From NCBI RefSeq assembly GCF_007754155.1, contig NZ_CP037423.1, forward strand, positions 186,001 to 250,000: a DNA stretch of 64,000 nucleotides, given 5' to 3'. Positions within the stretch are counted from its first letter, which is position 1. Every line of letters begins with the position of its first letter. Of the stretch, positions 41,713 to 51,141 are shown piece by piece. This stretch comes from Stieleria neptunia (lineage in GTDB: Bacteria > Planctomycetota > Planctomycetia > Pirellulales > Pirellulaceae). Under the pieces are notes generated by a model. It was not told the DNA's origin. It searched no databases and saw only the letters and a list, made by a program, of their open reading frames with translations. The position numbers and the translations under genes are program-made.

Positions 41713-43155
41713 ATGAACAGGAAACCAATCGACCGCCGCACCATGCTGAAAGGTGTCGCGCTCCAAGGCGCCGGGGCGGTCACGATCGGGTTGCCGTTGT
41801 TGGAGGAGATGACGCTGACGAAGGCGATGGCTGCCGAGCAGGTGGATGTTCCGGTCCGGGCCTTCAATGTCTTTTTCGGACTCGGCATTCCCGCACCGCT
41901 GCAGCAAGAAGGATTTGACGGAGTGCTGGAGCCGCTCCAACCGCTGAGCAAAAAATTGCTGATCATGCGTGGCGTCGATCAGTTGCGCGCTGACGAGAAA
42001 GGCATCAACGCGCACTACGACGGGGCGACCGCGGCGTTCACCGCCGAGCCGCCCGATGGTGAAGCGAAGGCCGGTGGCGCTTCGATCGATCAAGTGATTC
42101 GTCGCAACCACTATCGCGACGGCATGCCGGCCGGCATGGTGCCCACGCTGGTCGCCGGCACGTTCTTTCGCCGCAGCCGGATCGGTCGCTACGTTCACAG
42201 CTACAACGCCGACGGGACGGTCGCCGCGACGATGCAGGAGAAACCGCGGGATTTGTTCGAACGCGTGTTCGGCACCATCGGTGCGACGGGCGACGATCCC
42301 AACGAACGACGCGACCGTCTGAAACGAAGCGTGCTCGATGCGGTGGTCGACCAGTACAAGTTCTACACCGGAGCCAACTCGCCACTCGGGTCCACTTCCA
42401 AGGCACGGATCGCCGAGCACCTGGACCGGATTCGTGAATTCGAACAGCGGGCGTATGCGATGAAGGGCAAAGTCGCCGGCGCGCCTCCGTTGCCGGCGCG
42501 GTCAAAAATACTGCATGGCGGATCGGCCGATCCGGGTGGCGAAGGGATCGACATCACCTTGGACGAACTCTCGTCGGAATGGCGTCTGATGGCCGATCTG
42601 TACGCGTTGGCGATTCAAACCGATCGCACGCGGTTCGGCGCGCTGACGTTCTTGGCCGCCGGCGAGCGGATTCGTTTGAAGGGAGATTACGAATACGACG
42701 GACGAAAGGTGTTTCAGTTCGACGACGAAGGGCAACATAAAAAGTCCGGCTCGGCGGGCTGTAGCCACGAGTGGTGGCATCAGTTCAAGGAAAACAAAAA
42801 GAACGAAGCGCTGCGTGCCCACGCGCACCTGAAGATGCGCGAGGTCGCCTACTTCCTCAGCCGGCTCGATACCACGGATTCGATCGACGCCAACGGCAAG
42901 ACGATTTTGGAAAACTCGCTGATCACGATTTCCACCGAGTCCGGCGACGGACGCCACAACGACGTCAAACGGGAACTCTCCGGCGTCTTTCATGCGATCA
43001 GCGGTGCCGGAGGCCGCTTCAAAACCGGCCAAATCTTGGACGTGGGCGCCGAGGGGGTCGATGTCTACAACACGATGCTGACCGCGATGGGGTGCAACGA
43101 TCGCCTTGGACCCCAGAAACGTGACGCGAGAGCCGTGGATGCGATTCGTGCCTAG
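41713..43155 (+). CDS. DUF1552 secreted protein, Tat-type signal
   Basis: 480 residues. The twin-arginine-type signal is RRTMLKGVALQGAGAV (residues about 8-23). The body is the DUF1552 domain with GLGIPAPLQQEGFDG and the alkaline-phosphatase-like region LAIQTDRTRF and ISTESGDGRHN. Such proteins pair with DUF1592-type proteins and are thought to act together in the periplasm. GGGAG lies 12 bases before the ATG at 41713. Its TAG stop is contained in the left end of a family-3 repeat. Confidence 0.87.
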   Translation: MNRKPIDRRTMLKGVALQGAGAVTIGLPLLEEMTLTKAMAAEQVDVPVRAFNVFFGLGIPAPLQQEGFDGVLEPLQPLSKKLLIMRGVDQLRADEKGINAHYDGATAAFTAEPPDGEAKAGGASIDQVIRRNHYRDGMPAGMVPTLVAGTFFRRSRIGRYVHSYNADGTVAATMQEKPRDLFERVFGTIGATGDDPNERRDRLKRSVLDAVVDQYKFYTGANSPLGSTSKARIAEHLDRIREFEQRAYAMKGKVAGAPPLPARSKILHGGSADPGGEGIDITLDELSSEWRLMADLYALAIQTDRTRFGALTFLAAGERIRLKGDYEYDGRKVFQFDDEGQHKKSGSAGCSHEWWHQFKENKKNEALRAHAHLKMREVAYFLSRLDTTDSIDANGKTILENSLITISTESGDGRHNDVKRELSGVFHAISGAGGRFKTGQILDVGAEGVDVYNTMLTAMGCNDRLGPQKRDARAVDAIRA

Positions 43156-43315
43156 TGCCTTGTCAGCTTTCAATTTTCGAGCCTGCGTTTGTCGAGCGGA
43201 AAAGGGGTCAGGTACCAAAAACCAAATGGCCCGCAGGGTGCTTCGCATTTTTGGTGCCTGACCCCTTTTCCGCGGTACCCTAAGTATAAAAGTTGACGAA
43301 GCACTAGTGCTTTGT
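43152..43315. repeat. Palindromic element, family 3 copy 2, at the DUF1552 stop codon
   Basis: The inner arms 43196-43221 and 43248-43273 (GCGGAAAAGGGGTCAGGTAC core) pair at 25 of 26. The element begins with CTAGTGCCTTGTCAGC at the gene stop and ends with AAGTTGACGAAGCACTAG near 43309, so CTAGTGC and GCACTAG face each other at the ends. A further CTAGTGCTTTGTC begins directly at 43306. Confidence 0.85.
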
Positions 43316-43396
43316 CTCGATTTGAATCGAGGGTGGTGTTGGTCGAGCGAAGGTAGACCAGGCTGCAACTTGCGGAACGATGAAAGGATGACTGGG

Positions 43397-43469
43397 CCCA
43401 CGGATGGCAGCGCGAACCCACGGATTTTTTGCAGCCTGTCATCCGTGGGTTCGCGCTGCTATCGGCGGG
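43397..43469. repeat. Inverted repeat, family 2 copy 2
   Basis: The arms 43397-43425 and 43441-43469 (CCCACGGATGGCAGCGCG and complement) pair with about three mismatches; the loop contains the same GCAGCCTG as copy 1. It lies in the 43156-43728 space, which otherwise contains no recognisable gene. Confidence 0.82.
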
Positions 43470-43728
43470 TCTTCTTTTCCATGGTTAGCCCGGTGGAATC
43501 GCTGCCGCATTCGAGGATGAAACCGGCGCTAGGGCATGGCAACGCGGATTGAACCGCGATAGCCGGGTGACCGGCTTGACTGATCCCCCGTCGCCCGATC
43601 TGTTGCAGGCCGTTTGCGACGAGTGGGATGCCGCAACAGTCTGCACGCACTCCACCTGGCCGGCTGCGGTCTGGCCGGCTGCGGTCTACTCGTCCACGAG
43701 ATGATGACAGCCAATCAAAGGGACCCGC

Positions 43729-45276
43729 ATGACAGATGAGCGCCAGCCAACCCCTGTGTTTTCCCTCCATGATCGCGCTGCGGGCGTCCTGTTGCACGTC
43801 ACCTCGCTGCCGTCACGCTACGGCATCGGCGACTTCGGTCCCGAGTCGCGGGCTTGGATCGACTGGCTCCACGACGCCGGACAAACCTGTTGGCAAGTCT
43901 TGCCGCTGGGGCCGATCGGGTGTGGTTACTCGCCGTATTCTTCGCTCTCGTCCTTCGCCGGCAACTGGCTGATGATCAGCCCCGACGATCTGGTCGCCGA
44001 CGGACTGTTGCGGGCCGAGGATCAGGCCGCCGAATTCAGCCCCGATCCGGCCGGCTCGGAGACGTTGGTCGACTACGACGCCGTCATCGCCCTCAAACAG
44101 CGGTTGCTCTCGACGGTCTGGACCAACTTTCGCGGCGGTGCCGGTGAGGCGGAACTGCGACCGGCTTACGAACAATTCTGTCAGGCTGCCGCACACTGGC
44201 TGGACGATTTCGCGATGTTCAGCGTGCTGCGTGATCGGCACGGCGAACATTACCTGCAGTGGCCGAGTGAACTGGTTCATCGAGATCCGAGCGCGTTGGC
44301 CCAAGCCGAAAGCGATCTGGCGACCGAAATCGATCAGGTTCGCTTTTCGCAGTTCCTGGTGTTCCGCCAGATCGGCCGACTGAAAGCCTATGCCCATGCC
44401 AAGGGCGTGCGATTGATCGGTGACTTGCCGTTCTTCGTCTCAGCCGACTCGAGCGACGTGTGGGCCAACCCGGAAATGTTCTTGCTGGACGAACAGCGTC
44501 AACCGCGTCAGGTCGCCGGAGTCCCGCCCGACTACTTCAGCGCCGATGGCCAGCTGTGGGGGAATCCGGTTTACGACTGGCCGGCGCTGCGGGCGACCGG
44601 TTACCGCTGGTACATCGATCGTGTCCGCGCGTTGCTCGCCCAAGTGGATCTGGTGCGTCTGGATCACTTTCGCGGATTCGCGGCCGCCTGGCACGTGCCC
44701 GCCGGGGCGCCGACGGCACTCAGCGGGGAGTGGGAGCCCGGTCCGGCCGGCGATTTCTTTCGCGCCCTGCAAACGGATCTGGGGGCACTGCCGTTCATCG
44801 CCGAAGATTTAGGATTGATCACGCCGGATGTGAACGAGCTGCGCGACCAGTTTGATCTGCCCGGCACCCGCGTCCTGCAGTTCGCCTTTGACGGCACGCC
44901 CGACAATCCGTACCTGCCGGAAAACTACGAGACCAACTCGGTGGTGTACACCGGGACGCACGACAACAACACGACGCGGGGTTGGTTCGAATCGCTCACC
45001 GAGGACGAGCAAGAAACGGTTTGCAGCACCCTCGACAAACCCGGTCTCGACGGTGAAGCAGCCAATGCCGAACTGCTGCGTCTGGCCTGGTCCTCGTCGG
45101 CGAACCTGGCGATCGCTCCGCTGCAAGATCTGTTAGGCTTGGGCGAAGACGCCCGCATGAATGTGCCGGGAACGACGCAAGGAAACTGGCGCTGGCGCGC
45201 GACTCCATCGATGCTGTCCGAATCAGCCTGCCAGCGGTTGCGAGATTTGACGGAAGCCTGCAATCGATCGCGTTGA
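43729..45276 (+). CDS. malQ: 4-alpha-glucanotransferase (amylomaltase, GH77)
   Basis: 515 residues, typical of bacterial MalQ. The start has the family block GVLLHVTSLPSRYGIGDFG, followed by WQVLPLGPIGCGYSPYSS, the nucleophile-strand VRLDHFRGF, the acid/base region IAEDLGLI and GTHDNNTTRGWF. It transfers glucan chains in maltodextrin and glycogen turnover in the cytoplasm. AAGGGA is 6 bases before the ATG. The flavoprotein gene follows 92 bases later on the same strand. Confidence 0.95.
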   Translation: MTDERQPTPVFSLHDRAAGVLLHVTSLPSRYGIGDFGPESRAWIDWLHDAGQTCWQVLPLGPIGCGYSPYSSLSSFAGNWLMISPDDLVADGLLRAEDQAAEFSPDPAGSETLVDYDAVIALKQRLLSTVWTNFRGGAGEAELRPAYEQFCQAAAHWLDDFAMFSVLRDRHGEHYLQWPSELVHRDPSALAQAESDLATEIDQVRFSQFLVFRQIGRLKAYAHAKGVRLIGDLPFFVSADSSDVWANPEMFLLDEQRQPRQVAGVPPDYFSADGQLWGNPVYDWPALRATGYRWYIDRVRALLAQVDLVRLDHFRGFAAAWHVPAGAPTALSGEWEPGPAGDFFRALQTDLGALPFIAEDLGLITPDVNELRDQFDLPGTRVLQFAFDGTPDNPYLPENYETNSVVYTGTHDNNTTRGWFESLTEDEQETVCSTLDKPGLDGEAANAELLRLAWSSSANLAIAPLQDLLGLGEDARMNVPGTTQGNWRWRATPSMLSESACQRLRDLTEACNRSR

Positions 45277-45368
45277 CGGGGTGTTCGCGATTGGCGTCCC
45301 TTGGCGGTCGATGACCTTGTTCGGCCATTTGGGCTGAATCCGACATTGCATCCAGGAACACCGATCGC

Positions 45369-46892
45369 ATGAACGCACTGCTACCGCGCGACCCGCACAA
45401 TCAACAGCTTGAAGCGAACGTTCATCCGCCGACATGGATCAACCCGACACCCGGTGGTCCGTATCACCTGGTCGTGATTGGTGCGGGGACCGCCGGTTTG
45501 GTGACCGCCGCCGGCGCTGCGGGTTTGGGGGCACGTGTGGCACTGATCGAACGCGACCTGATGGGGGGTGATTGTTTGAACGTCGGCTGTGTTCCGTCCA
45601 AGGGCGTGATCAGTTCGGCACGGATCGCCGCCACGGTGAAGCAGGCATCGAACTATGGCGTCCATGTGCCCGCTGGGGCGGAGGTTGATTTTGCAGGAGT
45701 GATGCAGCGGATGCGCCGGCTGCGCGCCGGCATCAGCCGTAACGATGCGGCGGAGCGTTTTCGCGATCTCGGAGTCGACGTCTACTTCGGCCAAGCCAGT
45801 TTTGTTGACTCTGAAACCATCGACGTCGCCGGCACCAAGCTGCAGTACAAGCGGGCCGTCATCGCGACCGGGGCACGAGCCGCGGCGCCGCCGATCGATG
45901 GACTCGATGACGTCGACTATCTGACCAACGAGTCGGTGTTTTCGCTGACCGAGCTTCCGCGGCGATTGGGGATCATCGGTGCCGGCCCGATCGGATGCGA
46001 GATGGCGCAGTCGTTCGCCCAACTCGGATCGGACGTCTTGTTGGTCGAATCCGAACACGGCATCCTGACCAAAGAGGATCGCGACGCGGCCGAGATCGTT
46101 CAAACGGCGCTTCAGCGTGACGGGGTGCAATTGCTGTGTTGCGGTCGTGATCTGAAGCTCAAGCACGACGGAACGATCCGGATGGCCGTCGATTCGCACG
46201 ACAAACACTACGACGAGCCGATCGACCAGTTGCTGGTCGCCGTCGGTCGCGCACCGAACGTGGAAAATTTGAACCTGGAAGCGGTCGGTGTTGAGTTTGA
46301 TCGGAAAGGCGTTCGCGTGAACGATCAGCTGCAGACGACCCATCCGCGTATTTTTGCCGCCGGCGATGTGTGTTCGAAGTATCAGTTCACGCACGCAGCC
46401 GATTTCATGGCCCGGATCGTGATCCAAAATGCCCTGTTTGCCGTCGGTCCGTTTGGCAAAAAGAGGGTCAGCGACTTGGTCATTCCCTGGGCCACCTACA
46501 CGTCACCGGAGATCGCCCACGTCGGCCTGTATGAACAGGACGCCGAGCAAGCGGGGATCGAAATCGACACCTACGTCCAGCATTTCAGCGACGTCGATCG
46601 CGCGATCCTGGAAGGCGAAGAAGAGGGCTTTGTGAAAGTCCACACCAAGAAGGGAACGGGCAAAATCGTTGGGGCGACGATCGTCGCGAAAAACGCGGGC
46701 GACATGATTTCCGAGATCACGCTGGCGATGGTCAACGAGGTGGGGCTGGGAAAGATCGCCAGTGTCATCCACCCCTATCCGACGCAAGCGGAAGCGATTC
46801 GCAAGTTGGGGGACCAATACAATCGGACGCGATTGACGCCGACCAGCAAAACGGTGCTGGGGTTGTTGCGTCGGTGGAATGTGGGAAAGTAA
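45369..46892 (+). CDS. FAD-dependent pyridine nucleotide-disulfide oxidoreductase (mercuric-reductase-like)
   Basis: 507 residues. The FAD site GAGTAG (38-43) lies after a 30-residue leader. The redox-active pair is C69-C74 in GGDCLNVGCVPSKG. The NAD(P) site is GAGPIGCEMAQ, and the FAD-binding end FAAGDVCSKYQF is present. The C-terminal interface has HPYPTQAEAIRK, which is typical of the mercuric-reductase-like group lacking the C-terminal vicinal Cys pair. No mer genes lie beside it, so mercury reduction is not implied. Exact substrate unknown. Confidence 0.9.
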   Translation: MNALLPRDPHNQQLEANVHPPTWINPTPGGPYHLVVIGAGTAGLVTAAGAAGLGARVALIERDLMGGDCLNVGCVPSKGVISSARIAATVKQASNYGVHVPAGAEVDFAGVMQRMRRLRAGISRNDAAERFRDLGVDVYFGQASFVDSETIDVAGTKLQYKRAVIATGARAAAPPIDGLDDVDYLTNESVFSLTELPRRLGIIGAGPIGCEMAQSFAQLGSDVLLVESEHGILTKEDRDAAEIVQTALQRDGVQLLCCGRDLKLKHDGTIRMAVDSHDKHYDEPIDQLLVAVGRAPNVENLNLEAVGVEFDRKGVRVNDQLQTTHPRIFAAGDVCSKYQFTHAADFMARIVIQNALFAVGPFGKKRVSDLVIPWATYTSPEIAHVGLYEQDAEQAGIEIDTYVQHFSDVDRAILEGEEEGFVKVHTKKGTGKIVGATIVAKNAGDMISEITLAMVNEVGLGKIASVIHPYPTQAEAIRKLGDQYNRTRLTPTSKTVLGLLRRWNVGK

Positions 46893-46989
46893 AACGGTTG
46901 ATCGGCGGACGCGGCAGCTCCATCGTCATTGGACCAATGGCCCATCGTTCCCCGATACCATTCCCCCACACTCGTCAAAGGATCTAACG

Positions 46990-47529
46990 ATGCCAAGACT
47001 TAACGTGATCGCTCCAGACCAGGCAACCGGCCCGCTGAAAGAAACCTATGACGGGATCACAAAAAAGATGGGCAAGGTGGTGAACATCTTTCAAGGGATG
47101 GGCAACAGCCCGGCCGCTTTGAATGCCTATCTTTCGATGTCCGATGCGTTGGCCCAAGGCGAGCTTGCCGCGGAAGAACGCGAGCTGGTTTACTTGGCGG
47201 TCAGTGAAGGCAACGGTTGCAACTACTGCGTTTCAGCACACACGATGATTGCGACGAAGCAGGTCGGGGTGTCGGAGAGTGAAACGCTGAAGGCGCGTCG
47301 TTTTCAATCGTCCGACAAAAAGCATGCCGCGCTGCTGGCGTTTGTCCGCAAGGTTATCGAGACCAAGGGGTTTGTCGAGGACGACGATTTAAACGACGTG
47401 CGACAAGCGGGATACAGCGACGGGCAGCTTGCCGAAGCGATCGGCTACATCGGTCTGGCGACGTTCTCCAATTTGTTCAACCACGTCCACGACACCCCGC
47501 TGGATTTTCCGCAGGCGCCCAAGCTGTAG
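46990..47529 (+). CDS. AhpD/carboxymuconolactone-decarboxylase-like peroxidase
   Basis: 179 residues, all helical. The redox pair is C77 and C80 in CNYCVSAHT with His84, as in AhpD-like alkylhydroperoxidases. AAAGGA lies 7 bases before the ATG at 46990, deciding the start over a longer frame from 46879. It lies 97 bases after the flavoprotein gene on the same strand, so a shared redox role is possible (inference). Gap to the convergent TlpA-like gene is 185 bases. Confidence 0.88.
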   Translation: MPRLNVIAPDQATGPLKETYDGITKKMGKVVNIFQGMGNSPAALNAYLSMSDALAQGELAAEERELVYLAVSEGNGCNYCVSAHTMIATKQVGVSESETLKARRFQSSDKKHAALLAFVRKVIETKGFVEDDDLNDVRQAGYSDGQLAEAIGYIGLATFSNLFNHVHDTPLDFPQAPKL

Positions 47530-47714
47530 CGGAACTCAAAGGATGACTGGAATGGTCGATGCGATTGAGTGTCGCGGCGTCCACTTCAAGTTTTGGGTGA
47601 TGTCGAGACGCAACGTTGGCGACGCGCAACGCGGTTCCCAAGCAAAACGCGAGAAGTATACGTAGGGTAAATCGGAAACGGAGCAGAGAACGTATCTGAC
47701 CCTTCGCTACCGAT

Positions 47715-48656
47715 TCACTGCTTTGTTCCCAGCGAATCCGTTTCAGGGGGGAGTTTGTGTATCGAATGTGAAAAGATTTTTCCGTCCGCGTCGATGACGA
47801 TGTCAAACGGCAGCTGCTTCACACCAAAGGTTCTTGCCAAGGGTCCGCCCCAACCCGACCCGTCACAGACGTTATGGAATGGTATGGCGTACTTCTCAAC
47901 AGACGCCTCAAATCGTTCCTTGTCCTCGTCCAAACTCACAAACACGACCGACGCTCCGTCCGTCGTGGCCTGCGAAAGGGTTTCAATGTGTTTTGGCATT
48001 TGTGCCAGACAGGGGCGACAACTTGAAGACCAGAAGTGGAGTACAGTGACCGTCCCTTTAAGCGTACTTGAGTTCAGTTCGTTTCCAGAACGATCGGTTG
48101 CCGAAAATGCCGGACAGCTGTCTCCAGGATTCAGTTTCTGGTTCTTGCCCATCAGGTTCATCAAGTGATCAAGTATCGCATCCTGGTCATCTTTAGCCGG
48201 GTCGATCCCGGCTCCAATTGCCCATGTCTTGATCAGGCGTTTCTCAAGTTTGCTGACGGTCTCATCATGGAGAAGTTGGTGCACTGTTTCACAGGCATCC
48301 GTGTCACCGCTTCCCGTCAGACCACAATTTGCCACAAACCGAAGAAAGACGTCTTCGTGCTTCCTCAGGCTGGCAAGTGCCGGCTGACTTCCATCTTTGT
48401 TGACGATGTGCGGAAGGATCTCCAATAGGGAAACGCTCGCACTGTTTTCGAACGCCTTTTCAAGTTCGTTTCTCGCAATGCTTTCGGGAAGCACGCCCAG
48501 AAGCTGCTTTGCTTGGGCCGGCGAGATCGGAGCTTGGCGGTCGGTGAGCACTTTCATGAATTCGTTCTGCGGCAACGCCGCAACATCGACTGCCGAGTCA
48601 GCTAACAGTAACGACGGCACGAGACAGCTTACACAAATGATGGCGATGACTCGCAT
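47715..48656 (-). CDS. TlpA-like thiol-disulfide redoxin with long N-terminal region
   Basis: 313 residues. Signal peptide residues 1-19 (IAIICVSCLVPSLLLA). Residues 20-170 form a helical region without a recognised domain. Residues 175-313 are a TlpA/redoxin fold with CxxC at C213-C216 (WSSSCRPCLAQ) and the cis-Pro region VKQLPFDIVI. It should act in the periplasm on cysteine oxidation or reduction. The start at 48656 is preceded by GGGGAG at 9 bases. It is single in its neighbourhood. The 48657-49391 space contains only repeat remnants. Confidence 0.86.
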   Translation of the reverse strand: MRVIAIICVSCLVPSLLLADSAVDVAALPQNEFMKVLTDRQAPISPAQAKQLLGVLPESIARNELEKAFENSASVSLLEILPHIVNKDGSQPALASLRKHEDVFLRFVANCGLTGSGDTDACETVHQLLHDETVSKLEKRLIKTWAIGAGIDPAKDDQDAILDHLMNLMGKNQKLNPGDSCPAFSATDRSGNELNSSTLKGTVTVLHFWSSSCRPCLAQMPKHIETLSQATTDGASVVFVSLDEDKERFEASVEKYAIPFHNVCDGSGWGGPLARTFGVKQLPFDIVIDADGKIFSHSIHKLPPETDSLGTKQ

Positions 48657-48984
48657 TGCTTGTTGCTCCCCAATTGGGTGTAGAACGAATTGGGGTCTAT
48701 CCGCGGATATCGTCGATGTCCAGATGTATATTGAAATCGGGTGAAAGGGTATCCGTCGGCGAACGAACTGCGATCGATCTGCGCATCCGCAGGATCGGGG
48801 ATCCAGCGGGCGCCCGAACATTGTCGGGCCTCGGGTGGGTCGATCGCAGTACTGGATTAGAGCGGATCCTGTCAGAGGGTTCCAGCTTTTTTAGTGCCAG
48901 GTGTGGACTCGCGGAAAGCGAGCCATCGAAGCCCAGCGGGCCGACAGAGTGTTTGCCGAGCCCGTCAGGGCCCGGTCGCCAACG

Positions 48985-49175
48985 CCGGTATCCCGGAGGG
49001 ATTGCAGCGAGTCGCCGGAGGTCAGCGCAGCGCCACCTCCGGACCGCGCGCTGGGTCCTCTTTTCCTACCCAAAATTTTCCTCCCTCCCTCTCCGACCGA
49101 TGCATCACCTGCGGGTCACCATCGGAACACCCGCTCCTTTTCGCGTTGAGGAAGTTGGCAAGGATGCCAACGCAA
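48985..49175. repeat. Composite repeat, family 5, shortened copy
   Basis: From 48991 (TCCCGGAGGGATTGCAGCGA) through the GGTCAGCGCAGCGCCACCTC block and then to the TTTTCCTACCC block near 49056, it corresponds to the two long copies but lacks the central part that carries the left hairpin arm. It ends near 49175 with the AAGTTGGCAAG block. It is a deletion derivative of the unit at 50017-50925. Confidence 0.72.
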
Positions 49176-49391
49176 TCTCTCGCAAGCATGCGTCCCACGC
49201 CACCGGGTCACGTCGAGCAACCTGCCCCTGCGAACGCCGTCCGCTTCTTGGATCACTTGCACGCCCTTCACCCGCGTTGCGTTGCAAGCCGCGTTTTGAT
49301 CTCAGTGGTGCACTTCAAAAACCGCGCAAGTCGCCCTTCGGTTCACGGGATGGTTCTGTGTCCCTTTGTTGATGTCGTCGGCGAGGGGATG

Positions 49392-49886
49392 TCATGTGCC
49401 GTTTGATGGACGGATAAGTGCATTTTCAACGACGTATTCTACCTTCGTTGTTTCGACAGTTACCGATCCGCGCATGCGTCTCAGTTCGCCGGTGACGATG
49501 CAATCATCGCCTGACGCAATGTTCGCGGTGCTTTCGCTGCGGCGCGTCTCGACAAGGATTGGTTGCCCATCGAATTCGATGTGTTTGAACACGCCGTGTT
49601 CTCCTTGGTAGGTGCACGAGAATGTGATGTATCCCTTGTAGCTACGCAGGTGCCGATACTGCGAGACCTTTCTTGGGAATAGCCGTGGAGCGAAGATGGC
49701 AAGGAGCACCAGGGATGGCACGAGAAGGAACGAGACGATCTTCCTCGCGCAAGCGTCGGATGCCGCGATCTTGTCTGTCGGCACCGGACACTCTGGTGAG
49801 GTTCCAGGGCGTGGGCGCTTGCACTTTCGGCAGACGTTGTAGCCGCGTTCCGTTTCGAATTGGCAGTTGTTGCACTTCCAAGGCAT
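49392..49886 (-). CDS. RanBP2-type zinc-finger-like membrane protein
   Basis: 164 residues. The N-terminus WKCNNCQFETERGYNVCRKC has Cys at 5, 8, 19 and 22, a C-x2-C-x10-C-x2-C pattern with the Trp and Asn placed as in RanBP2-type zinc fingers. A transmembrane helix follows (IVSFLLVPSLVLLAIFA, about residues 50-67). The C-terminal 90 residues are beta-rich (GYITFSCTYQGEHG, GDDCIVTGELRR) without a recognised domain. It would place the finger in the cytoplasm and the rest outside, or the reverse. Function unknown; no other gene is within 700 bases on its strand. Confidence 0.62.
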   Translation of the reverse strand: MPWKCNNCQFETERGYNVCRKCKRPRPGTSPECPVPTDKIAASDACARKIVSFLLVPSLVLLAIFAPRLFPRKVSQYRHLRSYKGYITFSCTYQGEHGVFKHIEFDGQPILVETRRSESTANIASGDDCIVTGELRRMRGSVTVETTKVEYVVENALIRPSNGT

Positions 49887-50016
49887 AGCGAGATCAGTTT
49901 TACATGCTGTGCAGAACGTTGGACATCACGGGGGACGGAGAGTTGATGCTCCATTCTAGCAAATGCCGCAAGCCGTCCTTCGGTGCAGTACGCCCAACAT
50001 CCGGTCACCTTACGCC

Positions 50017-50925
50017 GGTATCCCGGAGGGATTTCAGCGATTAGCCGGAGGTCAGCGCAGCGCCACCTCCGGGCCACAACCACAATTTCTCCCCTCGACC
50101 CCGGACGGGGGCGCAGCGAAACCCGGCACCCCGCCGAGCGCAGGCTTCCGGCTAAATGCAAACCTCGAAGATCGAACGAAAGATCAGGATCGATCGCGGG
50201 GGCAAGTCGTTTTCCCAACCAGCCGAATGCAGAAAGAAGGTAGGAAAATTTCGGGTAGGAAAAAGGGCGTCTGAAAGACGAGACACCCGGCAAACACCGG
50301 GCTCTCTTTTCCTACCCAAAACTTTCCTACCTCCCTCTCCGACCGATGCATCACCCGCGGGTCTCCATCAGGACAACCGTTCCGATTTGCGTTGCGGAAG
50401 TTGGCAAGCATGCAACGAACTGCCAAAAAGGCTCCTGACCCTGTTTCTCGCCCGCGAACCTGGCCACGGACGCAGAGCCCGAGCTATCCCGGAGGGATCA
50501 CAGCGATTAGCCGGAGGTCAGCGCAGCGCCACCTCCGGAGCACAACCACAATTTCTCCCCTCGACCCCGGACGGGGTCGCAGCAAATTCCGGCACCACGC
50601 CAGACGCATCCGTCGGTTAAAGAGCAACCACGAAGACCGAACGAAAGATCAGGATCGATCGCGGGGGCAAGTCGTTTTCCCCACCAGCCGAATGCAGAAA
50701 GAAGGTAGGAAAATTTCGGGTAGGAAAAAGGGCGGCTGAAAGACGAGACACCCGGCAAACACCGGGCCCTCTTTTCCTACCCAAAATTTTCCTACCTCCC
50801 TCTCCGACCGATGCATCACCCGCGGGTCTCGATCAAGACAACCGTTCCGATTTGCGTTGCGGAAGTTGGCAAGCATGCAACGAACTGCCAAAAAGGCTCT
50901 TGACCCTTTTTCTCGACGGCGTCAG
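50017..50925. repeat. Two tandem 466-base composite repeat units with internal hairpins, family 5
   Basis: The anchor TCCCGGAGGG occurs at 50021 and 50487, so the unit length is 466 bases. Each unit contains the CCTCGACCCCGGACGGGG block, a hairpin with arms AGGTAGGAAAATTTCGGGTA (50238-50263, 50703-50728) and its complement (50307-50332, 50772-50797), and the block CAACGAACTGCCAAAAAGG. The units are more than 90 percent alike by eye. Open frames that cross them are not genes. The 49887-51141 space contains only these. Confidence 0.88.
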
Positions 50926-51141
50926 CGCACCAGTAAAACCGCAGCAGATGAATTGCCACAAAAAGCACGAGAAGACGCGAAAAGAAAAAGGGCGATCCGT
51001 CGACAGGCGGTGGTTAGCAGCGCTAACGGCAGCGTTCAGTGGGGCCGTGCGGACGACTCTCGACTTCAAAAGCGTCAATTCGCGGCATCCGTTGCAACCC
51101 TGGTTCGTCCATTTACCTCGGCAATGCGACTACGGCTGAAT

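Noticed and set aside
45369..46892. Mercury resistance locus
   Set aside because: The flavoprotein resembles MerA in core motifs only: there is no N-terminal metal-binding domain, no merR/merT/merP and no C-terminal Cys pair.
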